A stretch of DNA of 64,000 bases from Adiantum capillus-veneris (Eukaryota > Streptophyta > Polypodiopsida > Polypodiales > Pteridaceae). Each line of letters opens with the position of its first letter. The first letter of the stretch is position 1. Below the pieces are notes generated by a model. It saw only the letters and a program-made list of their open reading frames with translations, did no database searches and had not been told where the DNA came from. The stretch lies in assembly GCA_014529385.2 (NCBI GenBank), contig CM043953.1:91622342-91686341 (forward strand). The letters run 5' to 3'. Of the stretch, positions 43,102 to 54,139 are shown in pieces. Both the position numbers and the translations under genes were made by a program.

Positions 43102-43740
43102 CCCCCCCCCCCCTTTGTTGTATAATGGAAGAGAGCCTAGAGGATGTCTTTTACACACATCGATACATGCGGGCTTCAACTTTTACATGGCAACGGGGAT
43201 GTGGAGAGCATGGAAACTTTCTCGCTTTATCGAAGAGATAAGTGGAAGATAGCGTATTGATAACCTCAACATCTCCAATGATACGATAAGGTTATTGCGA
43301 GATACTTTCTCTATCTCTCTGTGTTGAGCCTTGGCACATCTCCCCACAACTTCTCCCTACCGGTGTCTTTCAACACTCCTTGACCTATGAGCTAGCCAAT
43401 GTGGGCTTCCTTGAGGTGTGAACCGAGGAATCCCCAAACCCTCTCCACTATTGGGGACCCCCCTCTTCCTATGATGGCCATGCCGAGCCTACTATTGCAC
43501 CACCGATCATTTGGGCCCATCAAGCCTTGTTGTTGCCCTCTCTCAGACCATCGTATCCATGTGTTCTGGCCTCGGACTTGCTCTCTCATTCTCGGACCCA
43601 ACTTCAGGCCGAGGAAGCTTTGATTTCTTTTGATGGAGGACATCTCCCTCTCACATATGCAATATCTGTAGTAAGATTCGTTGGGTGATCAAGCCCTATG
43701 GCCAAGATCACATGGACTGGCTGAAGATCAAGCATACCTT
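42275..43740. other. 5' leader/promoter region of the OCTOPUS-like gene and flank
   Basis: No ORF supported. In the gene's sense the leader is CT-rich: GGA/GA/TG repeats at 42549-42627 read (CTCC)n(CT)n(CA)n. A TATA-like TATATAAA (minus) lies at about 42919-42926, ~640 bp from the ATG; its use is unproven. (TC)n plus a C14 run lie at 43066-43113. From 43380 the sequence may already be decayed LINE. Confidence 0.5.
43066..43113. repeat. (TC)n-(C)n compound microsatellite
   Basis: About 33 bp of TC repeat followed by a run of about 14 C, seen directly. Confidence 0.95.
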
Positions 43741-43749
43741 GCAAGGATA

Positions 43750-45397
43750 GGGAATAGAAGAGACTAACCTCCTCAGGATCCCAAGGAGAGAAGCATTAAG
43801 AGTAAAGAGGCCGACAAAAACACTCTACTCAGAACTATCAAGGTAAGAAAACAACAAGCTCTTCCTTGATAAACAACCAAGGAGTTTTGATCAGCAACCC
43901 TAATCACATGGGCAAAGTGATGTTAGATCACCTCAATCACATTATTGGAAAGGAGGACTCTCCCTCTCCTACAACCAAAGAGGCACGTGCTAAGATTTTT
44001 ACAGCCACCTCGACATTAGTGGACGCTGATCGTGCAAACTACTTGGAAAGGCCCTTTACCTTGGATGAATGCTGGTTGACACTCAAAAAGTTGGGCAACG
44101 AAAAGTCTCCAAGTTGGGATGGGATCACGAGTTTTGTCAAGAGTTCTAGGAATTTGTGGGCCCGTCTTTCCTGCATATGGTCAACAAAGTCTTTACCAAA
44201 GGAACACTCGAATCAAGAGTGAAGAAAGGGATAATTAAGCTCATTCTGAAGCAATTAGCTTGCTCCCAGTTCAAACATTGGAGACCGATTACAATGATGA
44301 TGGTGGTTTACAAGGTACTGGCTAAGCTCATTGCTGAAAGAATGACCCCTGTTTTAGCAGACGTTATATCGCCCCACCAACATGGATTTATTAAAGGAAG
44401 ATCAATATATTATAACATCCTTGTAGCCATGATAGGTATGGAATATGCCGAGTTCAAAAAACAAGAATGTAACTTACTTCAGCTTTGACCTTGATAAGGC
44501 ATATGATAGAATAACCTGGTCATTTGTGCAAGAAACATTGCAGACCTTGGGGTTTGGTCCTCAAATATGTCAAACAGTAAGTACTCTTCGTGAAGGGAGC
44601 TCCTCATAACTGCTCTCCAACTCAAGAATAGTTGGCTGCTTTGATGTTAAGAGATCCATTCATCAAGGGTGTCCCTTGGCACCACTGCTTTGGTTCGCAA
44701 CCTGCACCCACCCTCTAACTGCTATGTTGGAGCAAGCAGCTACAAGAGGAGAAATTAAAGGGTTTCAAATCTAGAGTGGTAAACAATTTCATATTAAGAT
44801 GTTTGCTGATGATTCTTTACTTCTTCTCCAAGCAAAGGAATAACGTTAGGAAAGCCTTAAAGATAGTCCAAATATTCTCCACACATCAGGGTCTCAATGT
44901 AACATAGAAAAATCAAGACGTATCTCCTTGTCACAAGATGATAACTTTGCTTCTTCATGTTGGATTGGAGACGTCTTTAATAGAGGTAACATCTTTCGAC
45001 ACCTAGGAATGACGATCAGAGAAGGAGCTACTCACAAGAAAGCTTTGGAGTTCATCCTAACTCCTTTACACTATAGGGCTACGCTAATTAATACCTTCTT
45101 GATCCCTTACATTACCTTCACGTCACCTTTCTTGCAACTATCCCGAAAAAATTGGAATTCCTTCTTGAAACCAATCAAGGAGTTTTTGTGGAGAAATAGA
45201 CTTGTAGAGCAGGAGAAAGACCATGGCAATGGGATAAATGGACGGCTGTTGCTAGGCCTAAATCTCAGGGAGGATTGGGCATCTTGACCCTATGTGCAAA
45301 TGTTTTTTCCTCCCTTGCCAATTTGGAAGAGAGTTGGCTTTTATGGCAAGGGAAATGGTTATGGCAGCCTAGATCTAAAGGCGGCTCATGGTCCAAC
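43750..45397 (+). pseudogene. L1-type LINE reverse transcriptase (part 1)
   Basis: Order of motifs: INNQGVLISNPNHMG...ERPFTLDECWLTLKKLGNEKSPSWDGI (43866-44150), then KKGIIKLILKQ..., HWRPITMMMVVYKVLAKLIAERM and HQHGFIKGRSIYYNILVA (44156-44440). In a shifted frame come FDLDKAYDRITW (44490) and FADDSLLLLQ (44805, the catalytic box), then the linker. Several frameshifts and stops. The LINE is interrupted at 45397 by element D and resumes at 57893 and 63288. No endonuclease is recognised upstream. Confidence 0.87.
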
Positions 45398-45737
<340 letters not shown>

Positions 45738-45750
45738 TGATACTAGAGCC
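45738..45750 (+). other. Primer-binding site of element D
   Basis: TGATACTAGAGCC directly follows the LTR; it resembles the iMet site TGGTATCAGAGCC with several changes. Confidence 0.65.
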
Positions 45751-46291
45751 TTGGTGGAGCAAGAGGACACCGTGAAGAGAACTCGTGGAGAATCTTCTTC
45801 CTCCCTCACAACATCTCAAAATGCTCACGATCAATCCCTTTGCCCCCCCCCCCCCATCATGTGCATTTGTGACGTGCTGCAATAGCATTTCAAGACGTCG
45901 TCCCCGAGAGAGGCAGTTCCGTGTGGTAGCACCCGCAGTTGTTTTTAAACGCTCTCTTGGCAGCATCAGATAACATCGTCCTCTGTGCAACATTTAGGAA
46001 TGCTAAAGGGGAGGAAAGCCACGCCGACAACTCTATGCATGCATTTGACAACATTTTAAAGCGTAGTATGAAGCGTGCAGCTTTTGGAGGTTGTGCTTTG
46101 CGACCCTTGTGTTGGAGTCCAAGTTATCAGTGTTTGAACACATGGATCGAAGTTCAAGGCACATGCATCTGGCAAGGAACCAATCAGACGTATCTAAAAC
46201 ACTATGGATGAGTACACCAACCCATTGTTGTAGGTCGGATTATGAACGGATGTGTTCCAAAATTCATCGTTTGGAAAGTATTTTGGACGTG
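45751..46291 (+). other. Element D interior, left part
   Basis: About 540 bp with a C14 run at 45844-45857 and no recognisable gag or pol. ORFs such as 45939-46211 have no known relative. It continues, after element C and one target copy, at 55105-55318. Confidence 0.6.
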
Positions 46292-47250
46292 TGTTGACCG
46301 CTGGGTCAACAACACAACATAATTCAAGTTTCGTACCAAAGTCTTATCTTTTGCGAGTTATGAAATGCTGCGGATTATGGCTATAAACGTCATTTGTAAT
46401 GAGTAGTTATTCTAGTTTCAGAAGCCCGGGTGCATGGCACTTCCAGATTGTAAATACAAAGCCATTTGAACCTTTCAACCCCATTTTTGGTTAAACCTAA
46501 GGTAGCCTTAGTATATAGGGTACCTAGGTCATTTTGTAAAAGAGGACTTTTTATCATAATCAAACTTTAGCGCTGCCGTCTACTGTGTGTGAGAGAGAAA
46601 GAGAGTGAGTGTGAGCTTCATCCTCTTGCTACGCCCTGCTCACTCAACGCATTGGAGATCCGATTGCACCATTGATGTAGGCTCGAGGAGAGCTACGTGA
46701 CGACACCAAGCATTCCACGCGAGACGAAGCGCACACGCCGACGCATCTACGGGCTATTTGTGGTCGTAAGTGTATCAAACGATGTCTGTTTTCTGCGTGC
46801 TAGTAGTCTATAGAATCGTTGCGACATAAGCTACGCATTGGCATTCATAAATCTCAGTTTCGGGCACTTTCAAAATTCTGCTTTGTCATCCTACGCGTTT
46901 TCCGCAGATGGGTTTAGAGTGAGGGTTTTGAGTGTAGAAGCTTAGGGACAGGTGTATCCTAGTGAGGGGATGGTGTTCCTTAAGTTTCATACGAATCTGG
47001 CATGATTAGGTGAGTTACCTTCCGTATGTGTGTATGTGGCTAGGTGGTGTAGTTGAGAGCAGTGAGGTTCTTGATTGTGGTTTAGTTGGCCTTCCAGAGT
47101 GTTGTATGTGTAGGATGGTCTCAGCTTGACAAGCTAAAGAGATTTCCTCCGTGTGCCTATCGTGTCATCTGTGTCCTTGATTGACATTATGTTGATCTAG
47201 GTAGTGTTTCCATGCACTTCATGGGTGTGTGAGTCGCTTCCCGTCCAACA
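46292..47250 (+). repeat. 5' LTR of element C
   Basis: 959 bp, TGTTGACCGCTGGGTCAAC ... CCGTCCAACA. Its first 20 bases contain the inverted pair TTGACC/GGGTCAA. At 46887-46898 it holds CATCCTACGCGT, identical to one half of the leader palindrome; the 3' LTR has CTCCTACGCAT there. Confidence 0.93.
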
Positions 47251-47251
47251 T

Positions 47252-47270
47252 TGGCACCGCTGCCGGGGAC
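47252..47270 (+). other. Primer-binding site of element C
   Basis: TGGCACCGCTGCCGGGGAC lies one base after the LTR. It resembles the TGGCGCCGTTGCCGGGGA sites I recall from Athila/Tat-type elements (tRNA-Asp suggested). That assignment is from memory. Confidence 0.75.
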
Positions 47271-49665
47271 ACAAGGACCTAAGTAGGTTTCCTACTAACA
47301 CTCGTGTGATGGTTGCTTGATTTAGTTTCGGCTAAAGAAAGCATTTTTCTTAAGTGGATCCGGAAGAGGATATTCCGCGATCAAGTGGATAACCAGGAAG
47401 CGTGTGTCTTTCTGAGAGTCTTCGACTAGATAGGTTTAGTTAGGATCTATGGATTAGAGTAGTTGTTGGTGGTCGACTGATTTGTGAGGTGATAAAAGCG
47501 TTTACTAGTCCGTGTGTGGCAGTGAAGCGTTTTTCTACTCATAGATGCAAAACCCCATATGATTTGTAGGAGTAGCTTTAGGTAAGTGATCCGATTCTGA
47601 TCTAGAGCTATTCATCACTGAATTATTTGCTAAAGTACTTGATTGCATTTGAAATCACGAAAAAGTGTTCTTTTGAGGGTAAAAATGCAGTAAACAAGCT
47701 TTTGTGGATATTTTTGTATGACTGACTGATGCTGTGTATATAAAAGAGCAATTGCAAGGGTTCTGTGAAGAAACCTGCAAATCTGTAAACATAGACATCC
47801 TACGCGTAGGATGTCTCAAGAGGGTTCTGGAGACCAAATTTTGAAATTCTGAGTTGACCAGTGGGTTCAGAGGGTAGGTTTTACCCTAGTAAGATATTGA
47901 CTGGGTGTTTTTCCCTACTTTTGTTGACCAAAAGCCAAAAGGCGGAGTCAGAAAACGTAAAATTTCAGCAAAGGCTTAATTGAGTGATTTTTGCACGTTT
48001 TTGCAATTGTAAAGCATACTTGCACTTTCTGAGAGCATAAGGAAGCATCAAGGACACTTCAGTCTGAAAAAATTAGCAGTAGACATCCTACGCATAGGAT
48101 GTCTACAGGGTGATCTGGGCACTGTTTTGAAAATCTGAGGTTACTAGTGTGTTTAGAAGGTAGGTTTTACCCTATTTCTACTTGGGAAGTGGAAATTTGA
48201 CCAAATTTTGACAGATCAAAGCCAAAAGACGAGAATTGCCAGACATCCTACCCAAATTGTGTCCAAGGCCTAATTTTGAGACCAAACCATAGGATGACTC
48301 CATAGGCATGTTCTAAATGTTGTATTGAGTGACTGAAAGGGGTTTCACCTCATTTGGGTGAGAAAATTGGGTTCAAAGCGGACTTTAACACTTTTGACTA
48401 AAAAAGGCAAGAACGGCTAAAATTTGGGACTTTTGAAATCCAAACCAAAATCTAAGCATACCACTGGGTTGCTGACATCAAGGGGAAGCTGTGAGACAAG
48501 TCTGGGGTCAAACATGCCAAAAAGACATCCTACGCGTAGGATGTCATATGTGTGATTTTGCACTCCAAACTTAATTTTGAGCATACCACTGTGATCAGCA
48601 CCATAAGGAGAGTCTGTGGTTCAAATTTGGGGAAATTCTGAGAAGTTAGACATCCTACGCGTAGGATGTCTACTGCATAATTCTGAAACCAAAATTCTAC
48701 TATGACCATAGCAGGGTGTTGTATAGCCTTAGGCAAGCCTCCTAGTCAAATTTGGTCCAATTTGGAGTTGATTTGACTTAGGAATTCATCAGAACAGACA
48801 TCAGGCTTTTGGAACAGATTCTTGATCACTTGGCCAACCTATAGGTGTCAGAATCAAAAAGTAAAAATAGCTGTGAGTTTAGCACATCAAGGGGAAGCTA
48901 CAGTGCAAGTTTGAGCTGAAACAGAGCAAAAAGACATCCTACGCGTAGGATGTCTCCAGCTTGATTTAGGACTCCAAACCAACTTATGAGCACACCACTG
49001 TGATCAGCACATCAAGGAGAAGCTAGGGTGAAAATTTCAAGTCATTCTGAGCAAAAACACATCCTACGCGTGGATGTCTCAAGGCCATTTTTAGGTCCAA
49101 ATTAAAATCTGAGCATACCATTGTGTTGCTGGACTTAAGGGGAGTCTCTGGACCAAATTTTGTTAAATTCTGAGCATATAGACATCCTACGCGTAGGATG
49201 TCTCTAGGCCAGTTTTAGGGTCCAACTGTACTTTTGACCATACAGGAGTGTTCACAGTGTCACAGAGATCCCAAATCTTTTTTCAAAATTGAATTTGGAC
49301 TCATTTTGACCAGTCCAAACTGCATTTCACTGTTTTGGCCATAACTTTCACAAACGGTATCGGATCGGAAAAGTTTTTATATCAAAACGTAGCTTGAGAG
49401 CGGCTCTACAGATCTTAAAGCAAAACATGAACTAAATGTATGCCAACGGCAACCAGCAACCATTTAGTTCAACTTTGAAAAAAACATGGTTTGAGGCCTC
49501 AAAATTCATCCGGAAGTTAGGGGTGTCTAAAAGCGACAATTTACGAGAATTGTGACGAAACGGTTGCGGTTTTGGACATAGTTTCGACTTTTCCCTAACC
49601 AAAGCACTTGAACACAGTGGACTAAGTCTACTTGAACCAAGCAAAAGCTCTTAAGCCCAGAAATC
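47271..49665 (+). other. 2.4 kb leader of element C with diverged repeats
   Basis: No gene. From about 47790 to 49205 it is built of diverged units sharing GAGCATACCACTGTG, ATCAGCAC.TCAAGG.GAAGCT and a palindrome. Palindrome starts are spaced about 123-125, 160 or 284-288 bp apart, consistent with 124 and 160 bp units. gag starts at 49666. Confidence 0.8.
47793..49203. repeat. Array of seven 22-28 nt palindromes in the element C leader
   Basis: Each palindrome is AGACATCCTACG followed by its own reverse complement. Perfect copies: 47793-47816, 48524-48545, 48647-48672, 48932-48955, 49180-49203. One has CGCA instead of CGCG (48081-48104, arms extending to 48079-48106). One lacks two bases (about 49057-49079). 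A half site lies at 48241-48250. Flanking unit sequence is much more diverged than the palindromes. As RNA each can form a ~10 bp stem with a CGCG loop, which is self-complementary. Confidence 0.95.
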
Positions 49666-50556
49666 ATGTCTACCCTAGATTCAAACGCAGCTTACACAAG
49701 CTTGGAGAGCCCGACGATAGAGGAATATCTTCCTCCCACAATGGATCTTCCAAACTTGCAATTGATAAAGACCCATCTTGTTGAGAGAGTTTGGATGATT
49801 GGTCATGAGAGTGAAGGACTATATAGATACATTGACGACAATGAGGTCAATCTTTATAGGTGCTCAGATCCATACGTAGAAGAGATAACGGATTACAAGC
49901 TCTCATATGTCTACACATACGGAGTCGGCTGTCAATGGAGATCTATAGTTGTCGACAAGTATGGACGCGAATACAGAGTTATAGAAAGCACAAATCCAGA
50001 GACTGTACTAGAAAGAGGTGGATATTTGGTCAATGAAGGACCACAAATGCCTCCACCAAACACGAGAATTCCTATAGGAATTCCAAGGAGAGAGCCACCA
50101 GGATTCCCTTCAAGAGCGATAACGAGAGAAGGATTGGAAGAGTCTCTGGTTAGACTTGTAGACGATCGACGAGTTAGACCATCCCAAGTCCAGAAATGGG
50201 TAAACAGAAAATACTCTGAAGATAAAGATCCGAGAGATCACGTAGCGGCTTTTAGAAGAGTGATTAGAGCAGAGGAAGTTTCAGATTTTGTGACACAGTT
50301 TGCAGGATTTGGATTGACTCTAGAAGATGATGCAGCTACATGGTTCGACTCGGTGGAAAAATGGGATTTTGAGACCCTAGATGAGCTATTTGAGGAGTTT
50401 ATTAAAGAATTCTCGCCAAAAGGCATTTCTCACAACACGGTCTCACAAATCCATAGATTCAAACAGAAAGAGGATGAGTCAGTACGCAAAGCATCATTAC
50501 GGCTCAAGAGATATGTTAAGCTCTGTCCGAGAGCGGAATTACCTACGCAAGCATGA
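49666..50556 (+). CDS. gag: Element C gag
   Basis: 296 codons from ATG 49666 (MSTLDSNAAYTSLESPTIEE). Residues ~180-290 are a Retrotrans_gag capsid domain: DPRDHVAAFRRVIRAE, DAATWFDSVEKWDFETLDEL, FEEFIKEFSPKG, then RFKQKEDESVRKASLRLKRY. No zinc knuckle; the ORF ends at TGA (50554-50556), which overlaps the ATG of the protease frame as ATGA. A normal gag would continue, so the end may reflect a frame change. The frame is otherwise intact. Confidence 0.85.
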   Translation: MSTLDSNAAYTSLESPTIEEYLPPTMDLPNLQLIKTHLVERVWMIGHESEGLYRYIDDNEVNLYRCSDPYVEEITDYKLSYVYTYGVGCQWRSIVVDKYGREYRVIESTNPETVLERGGYLVNEGPQMPPPNTRIPIGIPRREPPGFPSRAITREGLEESLVRLVDDRRVRPSQVQKWVNRKYSEDKDPRDHVAAFRRVIRAEEVSDFVTQFAGFGLTLEDDAATWFDSVEKWDFETLDELFEEFIKEFSPKGISHNTVSQIHRFKQKEDESVRKASLRLKRYVKLCPRAELPTQA

Positions 50557-50783
50557 TTGATGCTAATCTTTATCCAGGGAATGAGACATGCGAGCCTTCA
50601 GAAGGATCTGCATATGATAAGAAGGTAGGCGAGTATTACGAGGGAGAAGATGGAAACACCACCCTTCCTGTGGAATTCAATGATGTAAAAACCATGGCAA
50701 TCCTTGACAGTGGTGCTAGTGTGGCCATTGCAACCAAAGAGGTTTGGAAAAAATGGGGAAAACCTGCCTTGATATCCACATGA
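50553..50783 (+). pseudogene. Element C protease, first part
   Basis: 76 codons beginning in the ATGA overlap with gag. Contains retropepsin active site MAILDSGASVAIATKEVW (canonical D-S-G). It ends at TGA 50781, after which the same frame continues into the second protease half (LQLADGHKEKPLG...), so one stop, possibly CGA to TGA, divides the domain. Confidence 0.8.
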
Positions 50784-52427
50784 ATGACCCTGCAGCTTGC
50801 AGATGGACACAAGGAAAAGCCCCTAGGACTGCTAGAAAAAGTACTTGCTACTTCTTGTGGCTTTGAATATGAACACACTTTTGTTGTTGTTGACTTTGGC
50901 AAGAAGAACAACTATGAAATCATTCTGGGAAGACCATTCATGCGACAATTGAAAATGGTCCAAGATTGGGGTTATGACCATATATACCTGAGACATATGG
51001 AAACTATAACAAAGGTAAACTTCAGGGACCATAGCTATAGGGATATGACGAGAACAACGGTTGAGGAGTTTGATTCCGCCACAGTAGCAGGATCAGAACT
51101 TCCAGCTTGGTTAGGTAAGCCTAAAGAACTGTGGATGTGTGGAGCTTCACAATGTGGTAGCTTGAAACGTGAGGAATGTATCCTAGAGCGGGTTATAGAG
51201 GATATGGACTATATCCCAGAGCCATTTCCTGAAGAAGAGTTAGAGCCTTTTGGATGGGAACACATCTTGGCTACTCTGGACGTGTGCGCCGGGGAGGATG
51301 CTCCCACAACAAAGTTTTGTGATGAAAATGGATATGATGTCGTTCCTTATTTTGCAGTGAGTCTAATCCAGGAAAACGAAGAGAACCAGACATCAACAAG
51401 CTCTCGACATAAGGAGAAAACAAAGAAATGTGGAGAATCAAAAGATGAAGAAGACGACGAGTTCTATGACTCCGTAGAACACTTCGAACTTCAAGAAAAT
51501 CAACAACCCGGGAATCAATGTCATTGCTACAATAAAGTGCATCAAAAGTGGATTCCAAATTCCTCGGTGAAGACACAGCCACCACAAGCATCCTCATATG
51601 TGGCTCCTAATAAGGATGAAAAGACTCATCTAGGAGGAATACGACTAGAGCAACGAGCTAACAATGCTCTAATCAATGGGCTAGAAAAGTCCTCCAAGAA
51701 ACTACCACCCACGAGAAAACAGATAGTAACTTTCCACTACCAGCCAAAAAATCAAGGGAAAGTACAAGAAGTCAACCTTGCTGAGGATAGTAGCGATAGT
51801 GATGAATCTTACGGCATCCCCTATCATCAACTCAGGCCATCACTATCACCAACCCCTTCAGCAACAACCATGACAGGTCAAAAGAACAGGACAACAAGTC
51901 AAAGCCAAAAAGCTCGACAAATCTGGATACCAAAAAGCCAAATCGGCCAAAAACAGATGTGGATCAAGAAGACAAAGATCTCTAATGACAAATCACAAGA
52001 TCCAACACCAAAACAAAAACAAGGAAAGCATGCACGAACGGGTAAGAATATCACAAAATCGCAAGCTTTCACAACTCAGGTTTGGGCTCCAAAGAAGTTG
52101 ATTCAAGCACAAAAAAGTCAGGAATTCATTTGGATTCCAAAACAACCACAGTATCAACTTTCAAAGCCTAAATCCCGTCACCAACCCAGTGTACAAGGGC
52201 TGAAGCAAAGACCATTGTCGCCTCACACAACCAAAAGGTGGATCCCAAAGAAGTCTCTTCAAACACAAATGAAGCACGGGCAAGTATGGGTTCCCAAACG
52301 AGCGTCAACAACAACAAAACAGCCAATAAACGCAAAGAAATGGGTCCCAAAGAAGAACAACAAAACTGTTGTCAGTGCATCGCCGCTTGAATTCTTACAA
52401 TTCTTCCTACGATTACAGTACAGTTAG
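50784..52427 (+). CDS. Element C protease remainder fused to W-x-P-K repeat region
   Basis: 547 codons, same frame as the upstream protease half. The first ~70 residues finish the retropepsin (FVVVDFGKKNNYEIILGRPFMRQL). Instead of RT, the protein goes on through an acidic region (KDEEDDEFYDSVEHFEL; EDSSDSDESYG) to a basic C-terminal half. There eight short motifs recur: KWIPN, IWIPK, MWIKK, VWAPK, IWIPK, RWIPK, VWVPK, KWVPK, spaced about 12-35 residues apart (the first about 110 from the second). The tail is Lys/Gln-rich. No function known; nucleic-acid binding in place of a zinc knuckle is a guess. Confidence 0.75.
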   Translation: MTLQLADGHKEKPLGLLEKVLATSCGFEYEHTFVVVDFGKKNNYEIILGRPFMRQLKMVQDWGYDHIYLRHMETITKVNFRDHSYRDMTRTTVEEFDSATVAGSELPAWLGKPKELWMCGASQCGSLKREECILERVIEDMDYIPEPFPEEELEPFGWEHILATLDVCAGEDAPTTKFCDENGYDVVPYFAVSLIQENEENQTSTSSRHKEKTKKCGESKDEEDDEFYDSVEHFELQENQQPGNQCHCYNKVHQKWIPNSSVKTQPPQASSYVAPNKDEKTHLGGIRLEQRANNALINGLEKSSKKLPPTRKQIVTFHYQPKNQGKVQEVNLAEDSSDSDESYGIPYHQLRPSLSPTPSATTMTGQKNRTTSQSQKARQIWIPKSQIGQKQMWIKKTKISNDKSQDPTPKQKQGKHARTGKNITKSQAFTTQVWAPKKLIQAQKSQEFIWIPKQPQYQLSKPKSRHQPSVQGLKQRPLSPHTTKRWIPKKSLQTQMKHGQVWVPKRASTTTKQPINAKKWVPKKNNKTVVSASPLEFLQFFLRLQYS

Positions 52428-54126
52428 AAGAGAACAAGTCGCTTCAATCAAGCAACGATACAGGAGCTTCAAAGACCATTACATTGCTTAGAATAGGAAG
52501 ACTCGCCAACAAATGCCAATAAGCAAATTGCTTATACCCACATCTTGCACAACATAAATCTTTTCCATGCATTGACTGTGTATGAATAATAGGGCTACAT
52601 TACAAGGCCTGCATAGGCACAACTTTTAATTGCCCAAGCACAACACATACCCTTTGCGATACCCTGTCGTAAAGGATGACTCCAAATAGGAAGGGGGGAG
52701 GCATTCTGAATACGGACCTAATATTATGACTATTAGAGGGCAATGTTTTGTAAGATGCATTGAATTTTTGCATTTTATTGTGATAATTTTTTGACAAAAT
52801 TTAGAGTATATGCCCTCATAGTAGTGTTATAGAGGAGTATGGGGACAAAATCCATATATGAGCCCTAGGGACGTGTGTATAGTGTACATAGCATTTAGAT
52901 TTCTATTTGAATGATTTTTCTTTTGTTGAGTTGTTTTAAGATTTTCTTTGTTTATTATTAAGAAAAAAATAAAAAAATCCATAATCCACATGAAGAAAAG
53001 ACTGACGAAAGGCCTGAGCACTACAAAGAGAAGAAGGTACAGGAACGATGAAACTTCACGAAGTATGTCTCAGCAGCCACTACAACAGCCGAAGAACTTG
53101 TCACAAAGCAGTGTCAACTTGCAACCGACAAGTCATACAAGTCAGAGTCGAGTAGCTAAGCCACAAAATGAGTGAGGTGTTAGTCCCAAAGCTTCAAGTA
53201 ATATTCTCTGTGTTCTAAGCGTCTTAGCTATTCTAGGTACTGCTCAAGCTGGAAGAGTTGAGCATATTTATGTTGTGTCGCTCATGCTGGTATAGGTGAG
53301 CAAAAGAGTCGAAGTCTAAGTACTTAAGTCTGGTGAAGTGAAGGAGAAAGTCCAAAAGACACTCATGTACTGAGCACAGTGAGATACGAGTGGAGAAACT
53401 TCTACATCGAAAACCCTTCTTGGAAAGGTGGAAGCTATTGAGACATCTTTTGATGTCACATGTGCTACATTTATTCCTCGAAACACCCATCATCTCCTTC
53501 TTTCACATTGCATGCTTTTGTTGACAAATTTCTCATATGCATATAGAGTGTCCCATAGTTGGCACTTGCATCAACCACTCTTTCCGTGTTTCACCCAAGC
53601 ACTCACCTTTCATGAACATGTACTTCATGTTCAACTGCTCAACTCCAATAAGAGCGTATACCAAAGGCATTTTTTTCCCACCGGGTTTTTTCCCTTTGGT
53701 CATCCAGGTTTTAGACCCTAATCTAAAGACACCTATCACCATCCTCTTGTACATATTCCTTCTACATCAACAATAAGGAAATGCTACTCAAATCAAATGA
53801 CAAATGAATTGGAGCACCAATTTCAGATCATAGCATACTTCTCCTCAATGGCGAGTCGAAGAATGGCCTACAATGACAAAGCTGCAGACAACACTAACAA
53901 CATGATTGCACAGGAACAAAGAAGTCCCCAATGAAGAAGAGCATACATAAAAGTAATCAGAGGATCTCAAAAGATGAATGGTTACAATGATAGATATCCG
54001 CTCTAATGGATCATAGTTCTTGTTGTGGTTCGACAAAGATACAAGGAGTGCAACAGATGAAGCCAAAACGATAGCAACGAACACATCGCCATCGACAATC
54101 AGGTCATGTCGGGGACGACATGAACG
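52428..54126 (+). other. 3' non-coding region of element C
   Basis: About 1.7 kb between the last ORF and the polypurine tract. Only short ORFs, none with RT, RNase H or integrase motifs. Confidence 0.75.
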
Positions 54127-54139
54127 CGGAAGGGGGGAA
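54126..54139 (+). other. Polypurine tract of element C
   Basis: GCGGAAGGGGGGAA abuts the 3' LTR. Confidence 0.85.

Noticed and set aside
47793-49203. CRISPR array
   Set aside because: Repeats are palindromes in unequal, mutually similar units inside a eukaryotic LTR element; there are no unique spacers or cas genes.
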